Assembly: GCA_964019335.1 (NCBI GenBank)
Contig: OZ025648.1
Coordinates: 682,001-746,000 of the forward strand
From: Diplonema japonicum
Taxonomy: Eukaryota > Euglenozoa > Diplonemea > Diplonemida > Diplonemidae
DNA length: 64,000 nucleotides
Direction: 5' to 3'
Shown: piece by piece, positions 11,206-22,023 of the stretch
Numbering within the stretch: position 1 is the stretch's first letter
How the letters are laid out: each line of letters begins with the position of its first letter
Notes under the pieces: generated by a model
The model's input: only the letters and a program-made list of their open reading frames with translations
Databases searched by the model: none
Told to the model about the DNA's origin: nothing
Position numbers and translations under genes: made by a program

Positions 11206-13181
11206 ATGCAACGGCTACATGTTGTGCTGCTGGCGCTGCTCTCAGTGGCGAGTGCCGATGTTGTGAGGTGGACTTCAGACACTCTTTATGAAAGTCTGAA
11301 AGACATCCAGAGCGATGGGGCTGTGGTGGTGACATTCATCCAGAATGAGAGCGAGTACGGAAAGGGGTTGAGAACTGTGATGGAGGGAGCGGACAAAGTG
11401 CTGAAGCAGAGGGTGATAATGGGGTGGGGTGTGATGGACGACCTCACTGCGGTGCTTGACTCGTACCAGGTGGTAGGTGAGGGTGACAAGCACGGCATGT
11501 TCATGCTCTTCAAGAACGGGAAGAGTGCCATGTTTAAGGACAACGACACCCCACCCTCCGCGCAGAAGATCATCAAGTGGGTTGTCGACCAGCTGGACTC
11601 GAAGGCTGTCGATGTCGGCCCTGTGAAGACATGCGACGACTCCGAGTTCTCCTCCATTGTGTTCCTCCCCAGCCGCACGGCTGTGGTCATCTTCGACACG
11701 GAGGAGGTTTCGCCCCTTTCCAAGATACTCTCCAAAGCTGCTGAGTCCTTCCCCAAGCAGATGGAAGACAAGTCTCTGAGCTTCGTGCGTGCTACTAGCA
11801 TCCGCACCCCCCAGCGCTTCGACCTCCCCGAGAAGTCGGACAAAGCACCTGTCATTTACTTCTATGGCCGTCGCAAGGCCAAGTACTCCCCGAAGAAGTA
11901 CACCGGACCGGAGACAGAAGAGGCTCTCCGCAAATGGGTGGACGAGATGACAGGCTCAGGGAAGGTGGAGAGGGTCAAGGATATGCCCATCCCCGAAATC
12001 ACAGACGACACCTTCGAACCGGTTCTCAAGACGTTGAAGAGGGGCATGCTGGTGATGTTCCACGCCCCATGGTGCGGGCACTGCAAGAGGATGATGCCTG
12101 CGTGGGACAGCCTTGCCGACCACATGCGCTCGGAGAAGGAGATCCTCATTGCAAAGATGGATGCAACAGAGCACAAGGCCACCTCAGGCAGGTACGGCGT
12201 GTCGGGGTTCCCGACCATCAAGTTCATCACGCCGTCGGGTGCTGTCGATGAGTACTCTGGTGACCGCTCGCTTGAGGCGATGAAGCAATTCGTCTTCGAG
12301 AAGCTCGGGAAGCCCATCCCAGGGGACGAGCCTACCGAGGTGGCTATTCTGCGTGATGACAACTTCGATGACTTGGTGACGAAGTCCGACAAGGGCGTCT
12401 TCGTCAAGTTCTACGCACCGTGGTGCGGGCACTGCAAGCGCATGGCCCCCGATTGGGAGGCTCTCGGGAAGCACTTCAAGGGGGACAAGGACGTGACTAT
12501 CGCAAAGCTGGACGCTCAGAGGTACAAGGCGGGCAATGGCTTCGGTATCACGGGATTCCCCACCATCATGTGGTTCCCTAAAGGGGACAAGGCGCACCCT
12601 GTCAAGTACTCATCGGGGAGGGACTACAGCACCATGAAAGCTTTCGTAACCAAGCAGATTGCGGGTACGGGTGAGGTGGAGGAAAAGGTGGAGAAGGCGG
12701 CCTCGGAGGGGGCACTGGGTGTGAAGGGGAGCGTCTTGGAGCTGACGGACGTGACCTTCAAGCAGCTCACTGATGGCAGTGGCTCCAAGGGATCGCTAGT
12801 GATGTTCTATGCTACGTGGTGCGGGCACTGCAAGAAGCTGCACCCGGACTATTCCAAGCTTGCCACACACTTCCAGGACCAATTTGATAAGTATGTTGTT
12901 CTCATTCATTGATATCGGCACAGGGTTGTCATTACACGTTATGATGCTCCTAAGTACCCTGAGCCCGCGAAGGCAGCTGGCGTCCAGAGTTTCCCCACCA
13001 TTTTGTATGTAATTTGCTTTACGTCTTATGTACCTAAAAAAACAGCTTTTACTCGGCTGATGGCTTCCAAACCAAGTTCACAGGCGACAGGGACTTTGCT
13101 GCATTGGTGTGCAAAACAAAATGACAGTGGAAAAAAAAAAATCTATAACCACAGGCCAAGTTTGTTGAATCCAAGCTCTAA
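11206..13181 (+). CDS. Protein disulfide isomerase with three CGHC thioredoxin domains, four exons
   Basis: Exons 11206-12890, 12924-13004, 13046-13106 and 13155-13181; introns of 33, 41 and 48 nt; 617 residues. Signal peptide at 1-17, one or two inactive thioredoxin-like regions to about 255, then active sites WCGHCK at Cys 290/293, 407/410 and 539/542, each with its cis-proline motif (GFPTI, GFPTI, SFPTI). It would form and rearrange disulfides in the ER. The last intron starts GTGTGC instead of GTATG. Without it the protein would end earlier (CKTK at 13122-13124); with it the end reads AKFVESKL, which fits the final helix of a thioredoxin fold better. Neither end has a KDEL-type retrieval signal. 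The start follows an ACTACAG acceptor ending at 11200. Confidence 0.9.
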
Positions 13182-13618
13182 ACGCTCCTTTCTTAGGTGA
13201 TAGGATCTGGGAGTATTAAAAAAAAAAAAATACAGAAAAGGAACAATATTCCCTTCCCTGTTTCCCCCCCGTCCCGTTTCCTTTATCCGGCACGCGGAGT
13301 GCTTTAAAAAAGAAAAGCAAGAAAGAAGGGGAGAAGAAAAAATATTATGGCCTCTTACACCCATCTCCCAGAAGGAAAGTTGAAAGTGTACCCTATTTAT
13401 GAAAAGCGGGATACCTTGTGTCGTGATCCCCCCCTCCATGTTCCCCTTCTCTCACCCCTATAGCGGAGAATCCTCTGGCACCCACGTAATGTAAGCAACT
13501 ACTTATTTGTGGATTTTAACAGCTTACCGTTACTTCGTTTCAACTCCAGCAGAAACACACACACAAACGAGAGAAAAAACGAAGAAAAAAAAGCACACAA
13601 AAAAATGGTTGGATAGAC
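13182..13618. other. Intergenic spacer, no gene seen
   Basis: A-rich and mixed sequence with a C run near 13266 and a short A-rich leader just before the next ATG (13570-13610). No coding frame or RNA gene recognised. Confidence 0.6.
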
Positions 13619-16322
13619 ATGAGTGGTAAACACTCCAAATCTAGGATATACTCTGTCGAAGGGCTGCCAAGCGGTTTGTGGGATGATCTAAGCACACCTC
13701 CTGTGGTGCGGAAGCCTGTCACGAGGGAGAGGGGCTTAGGCAGTACACGGTGGAATGAAATCCAAGACTGGAGCTCGGCTGCGGTTGTAAAGCCTAGCAC
13801 AGCGCCAGCGAGGAACGAATCTGCGCCTCTGCATACCCCTGTTAAGTCTGCGGATGTGTGTGGCTCGGGCGGCACGGCTGTTAAGAAGCGTCGGGTTTGG
13901 AAGTCAACGGACAGCCAAGTGTCCCCCCGCCCGCCCCTCGCACCCCTCTCGCCGGTGAAGAAGCCCAGCCTCCCCCCCGTAGCTGACATCCTCGACCTCA
14001 ATATCGGCGAGCTTCTCATCGCCGCCGACAGGTCCACAAGCCCTGATGAGATCCTCCTCGACTGCGGCATCACCGTCAGCCCCCGCGCCTTGAGGGCGTC
14101 GGAGACAAAGAAGCGAAGGAACAAACAGCTTTATGAAGAACGCACCTTGGAACTCCAGATTGGGCTCCGGGAGCAAAAGATCAAAAAGCTGTGCGGAGAC
14201 CTGCAATGGGTGAAGCAGTGGGACGCCTCTTGCACTGTGCAGAGGGCCGTGCGGAAGATGCTGGCCATGAAGGAGTGCGACCTGCTGCGGCTATCACAAC
14301 AGAAGCAAGTGCCTCGTATGAAGAAGCCTCAGGACAAGCGGCTTGTAAAGCGACACCAAGACGCCATAACACAATATGACAAGAGGTACGAAGCCGGGTT
14401 GGTGCTGCAGAAGGCGGGAAGGGGCAATCTGGGTCGGGTCCACATGTTGTCACTCAAAGTGGATGCGCAGGCCTGCCTGTACGTGAAACAATCGCTGGCG
14501 GTGAGCACTATAGCCGCGTTCATGCGGTTTAAGATCAGCAGTGGTGTTGTCTCTGCTATGCTGCACGACAAGGTGCTCGAAGCGTTTTACGTGTTTACTA
14601 CTTCCGCAAAGTGCATCCAAAGGCACTGGGCAGCCTACAACGCCAAGCGGCACGCCTCAGCCACCACCGTCCAGCGCTTCTGGCGGTCGCGCATCGCGTT
14701 GTGCAGGCTGCGAAATGAAAAGAACGCAAGGAATCTTCTGTGCAAAAACCAGCAGCTCCTCGTGTCCTCCTACTACCACAAGCTACACGAACACCAAGAG
14801 AACCAAAGTTATCAACGAGTCCGCCTGCAGGCCTTGGAGACACGGGCAGACATCCTTCGCGTCAAAACATGCCAAAAGATGGCGCGGGGAGCTTTTCGAA
14901 AACTGAAGAATTACAGCAAACTAGATGCAGTTGAAAGACTGCGTGCTGCGAACCGCGTAGTGCTTGTCAAGGGGCACTATGACATGCTGCTCTTGTCGGG
15001 GCGGCTGGCTGCAAAGCGACGGGTGAGGAATGGGCTCACGATGAGGCTGGCCTTTAAAAATGAACGAATCATTCTACAAAACTACTATAACAAGTTAGAC
15101 GTAGCAAGCAAGGTAGGAGCCGCAAGAAAGAATAGCGAGAAGAAGCTATTGGGAAGGTACTTTGCACACCTACTTGCAGTAAAGGCAGTGCGTGCGAAAG
15201 CACAGGCAGAGGCCCGAGCGCAGGAAGAAGTTCGTGCTAAGGAAAAAGCAGAGGCGCAGGAAGAGGTTCGTGCAAGGGCTGAGGCAGAGGCTAAGGAACA
15301 GGCGGCTCAAGCACAAGCGAAGGCGGACACGGAAACTTTTAAACAGACACAAAAACAGGTGGAGGTGGAGGATAAGAGCACATACCCGGCATTGAAGGTA
15401 TTATTCGACGTCAGTGAAACATCTGGTTTGCTGCAAGTATTGAAGCTGGCCGTGCACATATCGAACAACGGAGAAGGGGTCTCAGGGGTGTACCCTGCCT
15501 CCCCCGACCCTCCCTCTCGGGCCCCGTCGCCCATGTCCACTCCCGAACCACCTCCCATGCTTGTCAACATCCCTGCAGACATTAGTTACATACAAACGCT
15601 GTTCGCAGTGGCAGATGCGCACCCCGCGCAGTACATGCACCTGGAAATGTACAAGGCTTACCTTCAGGGTACGGCCACGACCGTGCCACCGTCACCACCG
15701 TCGTGGTCTCTCGAGGAGGAGCAAGCAACAGTAGTTATACAACAAGCATGGAAAGTGGCACATAAAAAGCCAGTGCAAGCACGGCCCCAGAGCTCGATAG
15801 AAGAAATATGCAGTTGCACCATCCAAAAGGCGTGGAGGAGGAAACGGTCAAGAATGGTGGTGATGGATCTACGTGCGAAGCGGAACGCAGTTTATGCGCA
15901 TCTGAAACTGGAGGGGGCGGCTTGCGTATGTTGTCGCGCAACATATCGAAATCTTTTGTTCTTCTTTTTTTGACAGGTGCTGCAGCCGACGGGCCGTGGG
16001 TATTGCACGAGGGTGCAGTTGAGAAAAGCAAGTCAAAGAGAATCTTTGGAGAAGTTGGAGAGGAAGCATACTGTGAGGGTGGTGGAGAGACACTGGAGGA
16101 GGTGGTTGGAATACGTGAAGATGAAGGAGTCAGGTGCTGAGAGCCAAAACAGCACAGTGTTGCACACAGCAAGATCTTGCCACGAAACGGTATGTGGACA
16201 CCTACCTGGCAACCACTATGCAGACCGCGGCCACACACACCACCACGCGCCTCAAGTCTTTGCGGCACCTGCGCTTCCTCTATGACGTTGCTTTGCAAAG
16301 GGAGCTTGATGCTCAGGAATAG
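13619..16322 (+). CDS. IQ-motif protein with Ala/Glu-rich coiled coil
   Basis: Exon 1 is 13619-15925. An intron at 15926-15976 (GTATG...GACAG, 51 nt) leads to exon 2 from 15977. A further intron, best placed at 16115-16169 (55 nt), restores the frame that reads QDLATKRYVDTYLA and ends at 16320-16322. This last junction is less certain. Calmodulin-binding IQ-like motifs include CIQRHWAAYNAKRH, TVQRFWRSRIALCR, VVIQQAWKVA and TIQKAWRRKR, with a related VERHWRRWLEY. Residues about 520-585 are an Ala/Glu/Arg/Gln helix (EARAQEEVRAKEKAEAQEEV), then a Pro-rich linker. Such proteins commonly bind calmodulin on axonemes or the cortical cytoskeleton; which one this is cannot be told from sequence. Confidence 0.8.
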
Positions 16323-17084
16323 TGCTCAGGAATGTAAATATAACACCGCGACGGACATGGTCCCTAAAGGTGTTGCTTCTCTTTAATTATTCGTTTTACA
16401 AAGTAGTCCCCCCCCCCCCCCCCCCCCCAGTGCATACAAACAAACAAAAGCGTCAGAAGAGGTTTCTTTTTTTTATATTGACGGGGCGTAACCGTGGTCC
16501 CTCAAACTTGGTGGGAGAGCGTGGTGGAACAAAAAGGCAAAGAAGGAAAAGAGCTACTTTTTTTTTTAACCCCCCTCCCTATGGGAGTTTCCCCCAGTTC
16601 TCTTTTTTTTCCCCTTGATAGATTCCCTTTCTCTTCTCCACACGCACCGCTTTAAAAAATAAAAAAAAAAAAAAAAAAAAGCTATAATTATCTTCTGCCC
16701 GTTTCCCCACTTTTTTTTTCTCGCCGTCCTCGGGAGAAAGGTGAACAGGGACGGACGAGAGGGATTGGACAGTTTCCACAGCAAGAAAAAAAAAAGAAAA
16801 AAAAAATGGCGGTGGTTGTGTTTGTTTTTTTTTTTTTTTTTTTTTTGTTTTCTTTTTTGTTTTCTTGTCCCTCCCCCCTTTTTTTTGTTGGGTCAAAGTC
16901 CGTTATTTTCTTTTTCTATTCTCTCCTTTATCCCGCATCCCCTCCGATCTCACTCTCTCCCAATTCAAATTCCATTACTTTTCTTTTCTCCTTCTCTTTA
17001 CATTTATCTCGTGTTTCATTAGCATCTTGCAAGACCCTTATTCTTACGAAAAGCGGCCCACAGTGGGGGGAAGGGTGACAAAAG
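16323..17084. other. Homopolymer-rich spacer
   Basis: Contains a long C run near 16410-16428, several A and T runs, and a C/T-rich stretch (16860-17020) ahead of the next gene. No coding or RNA gene recognised. Confidence 0.65.
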
Positions 17085-18092
17085 ATGTTCACGTTGCTAT
17101 GCTGTGCCGACCTTCAGGGTGGGAAGGTGAACTTGGAGCTTATGTTCCCAACATCGCCTACATTTGGAGAGCTGACAAGGAGGGTGGAGGAAGTATTTAG
17201 TAACGAGGTCCGGGCGATGAAATGTGCCGAGAGCTTCACTGTGAACAGACTGCAAATCTATGACGATGTACTTCTGAAGTGGGTTGACTTACTAAGTGCA
17301 GTGCAGCTACATGAATATGACCAGATTTATGTTTTCCAGCCTCAGACTACATGGCATGTTGACACACAGCAAGATCTTCCTGCTCCAAGGCCGCCTACTG
17401 TCGGGGGTCCAGCTACTCCTGTTCATCATCAACACTCGCCTCATGTCGCAGCAGGGCAGCTACCCCCTACCGCCACCGGAACCCGCCCCGACATTCCCAG
17501 CACAGAAAAGGCCACCGCGGTATTCCACGACATCGATGCTGCCAGCAAGGGCTTCTTCGAGTACAGTGAGTTCGAGCGTGTTCTCAGAGACAGAGGCCTC
17601 GATTTCTCGTCCAACACAATCGGCGAACTTTTTTACAAGGCGGACCTCAACAGGGACGGCAGGGTCACCATGGATGAGTGGCAAAACTGGGGACACATCT
17701 ACCCCAACACCCTCGAAACACTCTACTTCAGAGCGCATGACAAGTCCGAGGAATCTATGATACGGTACCAGATGCAGCAGGTACACGACAAGATGCAAGC
17801 CAATACCGCCAGAATCGCTCAGCTGCAAAGAGATTCAAACCAGAACAGTGTGGAGGCGGGTGGTTTGCAGAAGAAGATAGCAGAGCTGCAGGAGCAGCAA
17901 GCAAGGGCGGCAGAGGCGAGAAAGGACACTGCTCCCGAAGAGAGGGAGCTGATCGAAGAAGAGATCAAGATGGAGAGACAGCGCGACCAGATGAGGATAC
18001 AGCAGACTCGTCTGCATGAAGCCTCCGACAAGTTCAATAGGAACGCTGCCTCGAAGGGGTCACCACGCCGTGCACGAGAAGTGGGGTATTAG
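17085..18092 (+). CDS. EF-hand and coiled-coil protein
   Basis: 335 residues, single exon, start at the first ATG after the spacer. Residues 1-90 form a compact domain (CADLQGGKVNLELMF...YDQIYVFQP) that resembles a ubiquitin/PB1-like fold by eye. A Pro-rich linker follows. Two EF-hands lie at about 149-160 (DIDAASKGFFEY, loop degenerate) and 187-198 (DLNRDGRVTMDE, all calcium ligands present). A charged coiled coil covers about 220-320. Binding of at least one Ca2+ is expected from the second loop. Domain order and neighbours suggest a flagellar or cortical Ca2+ sensor; that part is inference. Confidence 0.8.
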   Translation: MFTLLCCADLQGGKVNLELMFPTSPTFGELTRRVEEVFSNEVRAMKCAESFTVNRLQIYDDVLLKWVDLLSAVQLHEYDQIYVFQPQTTWHVDTQQDLPAPRPPTVGGPATPVHHQHSPHVAAGQLPPTATGTRPDIPSTEKATAVFHDIDAASKGFFEYSEFERVLRDRGLDFSSNTIGELFYKADLNRDGRVTMDEWQNWGHIYPNTLETLYFRAHDKSEESMIRYQMQQVHDKMQANTARIAQLQRDSNQNSVEAGGLQKKIAELQEQQARAAEARKDTAPEERELIEEEIKMERQRDQMRIQQTRLHEASDKFNRNAASKGSPRRAREVGY

Positions 18093-18522
18093 TTGGTATT
18101 TGCGTTTTTCTGTATATTCCCCCCCCACCGCTAATACCAACCTTTTCCCTTGTATGTTTTCCCCCCCTCTTTTTTTCTTTTTTTCCCACCCATCATATCT
18201 CTTAACCCGTCAAGTAAAGTCCGGGGGGGGGGGGGGGGGGGGAGCCGTTCTAACGGGGGGAGGGGGAGTAACGGGATTTTGAGATATGATGGGCTATTTT
18301 TTTTTTCTTTCATTCTCTTATTCAATGGTGAGCATCCCCCCGCCCCCTCGCACACTGAAATTTATCGAATTTTATTCTTCCTCCTCCCACAGCCCCTGTC
18401 CCCTCCTTGTTATTGCCTTTGCTGTTTCCCCTTCTCCCCCTTCTTGTTTTTTGTTGTTCTTGCTTCGCTACTGAGAATACCTAACAGACACTACACGTAT
18501 TTCTTTCACCCCCTAAACTAAT
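18093..18522. other. Intergenic spacer with long G run
   Basis: Holds a G run at about 18222-18242, C/T-rich stretches (18300-18480) and a short A/C-rich leader before the next ATG. No gene seen. Confidence 0.6.
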
Positions 18523-18810
18523 ATGTCTGACTTCAACTGGGGTGGTGCTGAGGCTAAGGGCTCCGCCGTCTTCAATCAAACCACTGCGAGCAAGCAGACT
18601 AACTGCCCGACGTTCTCGGGAATCAAGCCCCACGCGCTGACAGCAGCCTCTGTTGTGCCTGCCACGGCGACGCTGAAACAGGTATGTAGCACAAAAAAAA
18701 AAGAGGAACCACAACCACAGGCATCCATCACCCAACCTGCATACTTATCCACCGTGAATGTAGGTATGAGCGATGGCAGTAAGAAGGCCTTCGGCCCTTT
18801 CCACAACTAG
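18523..18810 (+). CDS. Small orphan protein, two exons
   Basis: Exons 18523-18681 and 18721-18810 give 82 residues. The intron 18682-18720 is GTATG...CCACAG, 39 nt. Because 39 is a multiple of three and has no stop, an unspliced message would also be translated, with 13 extra Lys/Glu/Gln-rich residues. The protein is Ala/Thr/Ser-rich with no transmembrane segment or known motif (start MSDFNWGGAEAKGSAVF, end KKAFGPFHN). A pyrimidine-rich leader precedes it. Its size and composition would fit a small structural protein, but no function can be assigned. Confidence 0.6.
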   Translation: MSDFNWGGAEAKGSAVFNQTTASKQTNCPTFSGIKPHALTAASVVPATATLKQVCSTKKKEEPQPQASITQPAYLSTVNVGMSDGSKKAFGPFHN

Positions 18811-18849
18811 CCGGCGCAATGGAGAGCTGACACAAATATCGTTACACAA

Positions 18850-18925
18850 ATAACTTGAATACCCTTTCTTTTTTTCTACCCCCCTCCAACCTCTTTCCCT
18901 TCTGTCCCTTCGCACCGCACCACAG
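18850..18925 (+). promoter_or_regulatory. Strong polypyrimidine tract and acceptor before the 18935 gene
   Basis: About 60 nearly uninterrupted pyrimidines lead to CGCACCACAG ending at 18925, ten bases before the ATG at 18935. It also argues that this gene is separate from the small gene ending at 18810. Confidence 0.45.
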
Positions 18926-18934
18926 GCCACATGC

Positions 18935-20554
18935 ATGTATCTCTGTTGGGGATGTCTCCACCCCTTCACAGAGGCTAATGTCAAGCCTCTCGACATAACA
19001 GATGACCTGAAGACCTACTTCGAGACAATGCGGATGCAGATCTCATGCTTGTCTGAGGCAAGGCCGCTCACCACGAAGATAGAGAAGACAGTCGATGCGC
19101 TACAGGAGAACTTCAAGGCGTTGATGAACAAGGTGGAGCAGGAGCTATTGGAACTGAAGACCAACCTAGACATCCTGAAGGTGGAGAAGGAGGCGGAGAG
19201 TGTAAACCTGCCGACAAACGCGCCGACCACACAACTCAAACCAAAGTACCCGAAAGCAGCATACAGAAAGGCAAAGGACAAGCAAGACAACGAGGAGCCG
19301 AAGGCGAAGCCTATTGTACTCCAGCGTTCCCCGCCCTCTAAGAAAGCTCCTCCGGACACACGGCCTGTTCTGAACAGGTTTGGCAAAGAGGTTTACAACA
19401 ACACGAAGAGCAGCAACAAGAGCGGCACGCAGTGCAGCCAGAACGTCACGAGCCATGTGATGGCCTCGTTGTATTTGGTGCTAGAGTCTGTGGTGAGCCA
19501 GGTGTGTGCCGACAGAGGCACTTTGTGGTGCAGGTGTCAAGGCAGCACTCTGTCGGAGCTAGGCGACGAGATGGCCGCCTGCGTCACCATAGGCCCCATA
19601 ACTAAAACCGGTCCCCCTGAGCGGGTGCCCACTACAACAGGCGTGGTAGGTGCTGCTACCACAACAGGCATCGCCATCAACATAGGGGGGTCGAACTGTC
19701 CTGCCAGCGCTGCTGATGCTGTGGCAGAGACGGTGCTTGCAAACATGAAGCCTGTGAACAGTGAAGTAGAGTGCAACATGCTGATAGTGCCCGTTCCCCT
19801 GAAGTTCAAAGCCTTCTCCAGAGTGTGTATTGGGGCCGTGCAATTGTTCAACAGCAACTCTCATTTCTCAGAAGCGGACGAAGTGGCCACCGTCGAGGCC
19901 GCCAATGTCTTGTCACACTTGCTCACCACTTACAAATGCGCTTTGGAGTCCGGCATCAAGCGTGTGTATGATCCCACGCACTTGTGGGCTAAGTCTGCAG
20001 GCTCACATCTAATTTGCAAACAAGGGCAACAAGGCAATCTCCCGAGCAGTTTGACTTCGCACTCGCCACCTATGCTCATTTACAGGACACAGCAGATGGG
20101 TTTCATTGCTAAGGCAGATCTGCTGAAAACTAACAAGGAGATAGCAGTTCACGGCAGAGTGAAGGAACTGGACAGGTTCCAAACAACTTTGGAGGTGGCG
20201 TGGAAGCAGTCCGTCACATCTTTGGCCGAAGTGGAAACCAAGAAAGAGGCGCTCGAAACCACAATTGACGAGATGCGCGCAGAGCTCCTTAGCACCCAGC
20301 AGCGAAAGAGGATGCAGTCGGTGGCGCAGAACAAGAAGGCGTCGGTAGCCAGCCGGCGAGAGTCTGCAGCCAGTCTTCGAAAGTCATCATCACCATCCCC
20401 GTTCTCCTTTGGCTCGCGTGCATCTGTTGTCGGGCCTTCCCCCTCCCCCCCGACACCACGTGCATCTCGTCCTTCAGGGCCACGCGCGAGCATGATGAGG
20501 CCACAGAGACCACAAACAGCAGGCAGGAGCCGCAGTGTTTTATTTACTGAATAA
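18935..20554 (+). CDS. Coiled-coil protein with a possible GAF-like central domain
   Basis: 539 residues in one open frame. A coiled coil lies at about 20-90; then a Lys/Pro-rich linker. An alpha/beta region at about 165-350 (SLYLVLESVVSQVCADRGTL, later VCIGAVQLFNS) resembles the GAF fold used for ligand sensing. A second coiled coil runs about 385-460, then a Ser/Pro/Arg-rich tail. The stretch near 19985-20083 (Ser/Gln-rich, just before CATTTACAG) reads unlike its surroundings and could be an unrecognised in-frame intron. The GAF assignment is from pattern only. Start chosen as the first in-frame ATG after the acceptor at 18925. Confidence 0.7.
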   Translation: MYLCWGCLHPFTEANVKPLDITDDLKTYFETMRMQISCLSEARPLTTKIEKTVDALQENFKALMNKVEQELLELKTNLDILKVEKEAESVNLPTNAPTTQLKPKYPKAAYRKAKDKQDNEEPKAKPIVLQRSPPSKKAPPDTRPVLNRFGKEVYNNTKSSNKSGTQCSQNVTSHVMASLYLVLESVVSQVCADRGTLWCRCQGSTLSELGDEMAACVTIGPITKTGPPERVPTTTGVVGAATTTGIAINIGGSNCPASAADAVAETVLANMKPVNSEVECNMLIVPVPLKFKAFSRVCIGAVQLFNSNSHFSEADEVATVEAANVLSHLLTTYKCALESGIKRVYDPTHLWAKSAGSHLICKQGQQGNLPSSLTSHSPPMLIYRTQQMGFIAKADLLKTNKEIAVHGRVKELDRFQTTLEVAWKQSVTSLAEVETKKEALETTIDEMRAELLSTQQRKRMQSVAQNKKASVASRRESAASLRKSSSPSPFSFGSRASVVGPSPSPPTPRASRPSGPRASMMRPQRPQTAGRSRSVLFTE

Positions 20555-20638
20555 AAGATCCTTCCGGACCTACCACTTCTAGTATTCGTTTATTATAACT
20601 GTTTATGTCCCCCTTCTGAAGTGCAGCAAGGACGCGAG

Positions 20639-21943
20639 ATGAGGAGCACGCGTGTGTTGGGGCACTCCGCACCATGGATGAAGGGAAAGGCGGTGAAGCG
20701 GAAAGGCGAAATGGACCAACGCGACGGGGCCAAAGTCCTTCTGACAGGCGTGATGCATGGTGCTAGGGCACCGGGGCTATCCCTTGTGAACACAGGGCGC
20801 ATGTTGGACGGGGTAAGCGTGAAAGAGGTAAATTGCGGTGCGGGGCACGCAGTCCTCGTGATGGAAAACGGGGTGGTGGCCACCTTCGGAGACAACAGGC
20901 ATGGCCAGTGCGGAGGAGAGCAACACAAAGACGTGTACATAGCAACCCATACTAAGACGCTGAAGGTTTACGACGCCCTTCAAGGGCGCGATGTGAAAGC
21001 GACGGCAGGTGCACGGCACACCTTCATCTACACACCTGGCACGCGTGATATTTACAGCTGTGGCGAGAACAACCTCTGCCAGCAGGGCGTACCCGGGTAC
21101 CAGGATGTCTTCTCGGCCCCCAATGAGCTTGGTGTGCAGTGGACTTCAGATATTCCCCACACGGAGGGCGGCATAGTTAAATTGAGCAGCAGCACAACGC
21201 ACACTTTGATGCTGATGGAGAGCGGCTCTGTCTATGTGTTTGGGTGTGCGAACGACGGACAGCTAGGTACTGGCAATATCGTGGCACACTCGGCCCCGTT
21301 CAAGCTCAAGTTCTTCGAGGCGAAAGGGCTGAGAGTGACTGAGTTCTGTGCTGGGGCATCTTGTTCATTGTTCCTGACAGAGTGCCAGCAAGTCTTCGGC
21401 TGTGGAAAACTTGACGAGGGCAGGCTGGGGCTGCCGTGGACGAAGCAAAAGCCTGTTACTCTCCTCCCGAAGAAAGTCCCTCTTCCACTGTTCCCAGCCC
21501 ACTTCAGTAGTGGGCTGGCACACACGACATGTGTCGCAGCTGATGGGACATGGTTTGGGTTCGGCGGGTCTCAAAAGCTGGGCCTGTCCCTGCCCATGTG
21601 CAAGGACATCTCAGATATACGGCACAGCTACAACACAGATGCTTACGATGAGCCTCATGCCCCAAGGCTTTTTCAGGAAGATCTTCCAGTGGTGTCCCTG
21701 TCATCTGGCAACTATCACACAGCAGGTCTCACGGAAGATGGCGCTGTCGTAGGAACAGGCTGGAACAGCGACAAGCAACTAGCCGGCAACGAGGAGTCCT
21801 TCCAGGATGCCCTGACGTTGCTGCATCACAATCCCGATGTGGCGGCCGTTGCTGCCGGGGGCACTTTTACAGTCATCGTTATCAATGCAACGCCAGCCAC
21901 CCCAGACACGTGGTCCGATTTACCAATAGTTACGATCGTGTGA
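20639..21943 (+). CDS. RCC1-repeat (beta-propeller) protein
   Basis: 434 residues, single exon. Repeated RCC1 blades are plain: GHAVLVMENGVVATFGDNRHGQCG, ARHTFIYTPG..IYSCGENNLCQQG, TTHTLMLMESGSVYVFGCANDGQLGTG, AHTTCVAADGTWFGFGG and YHTAGLTEDGAVVGTGWNSDKQLAG. These predict a seven-bladed propeller, either a guanine-nucleotide exchange factor or a protein-binding scaffold. There is no second domain and no transmembrane segment. The frame is open upstream to 20621, but the first ATG is 20639, shortly after an AG. It follows the previous gene by 84 bases. Confidence 0.85.
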   Translation: MRSTRVLGHSAPWMKGKAVKRKGEMDQRDGAKVLLTGVMHGARAPGLSLVNTGRMLDGVSVKEVNCGAGHAVLVMENGVVATFGDNRHGQCGGEQHKDVYIATHTKTLKVYDALQGRDVKATAGARHTFIYTPGTRDIYSCGENNLCQQGVPGYQDVFSAPNELGVQWTSDIPHTEGGIVKLSSSTTHTLMLMESGSVYVFGCANDGQLGTGNIVAHSAPFKLKFFEAKGLRVTEFCAGASCSLFLTECQQVFGCGKLDEGRLGLPWTKQKPVTLLPKKVPLPLFPAHFSSGLAHTTCVAADGTWFGFGGSQKLGLSLPMCKDISDIRHSYNTDAYDEPHAPRLFQEDLPVVSLSSGNYHTAGLTEDGAVVGTGWNSDKQLAGNEESFQDALTLLHHNPDVAAVAAGGTFTVIVINATPATPDTWSDLPIVTIV

Positions 21944-22023
21944 TCTTATCTTTAGATAGTTATTTTACATGATGATGCACTGCTTGCAACCACCCACCAC
22001 AGTTGAGTAAAAAAAAAAAAAAA

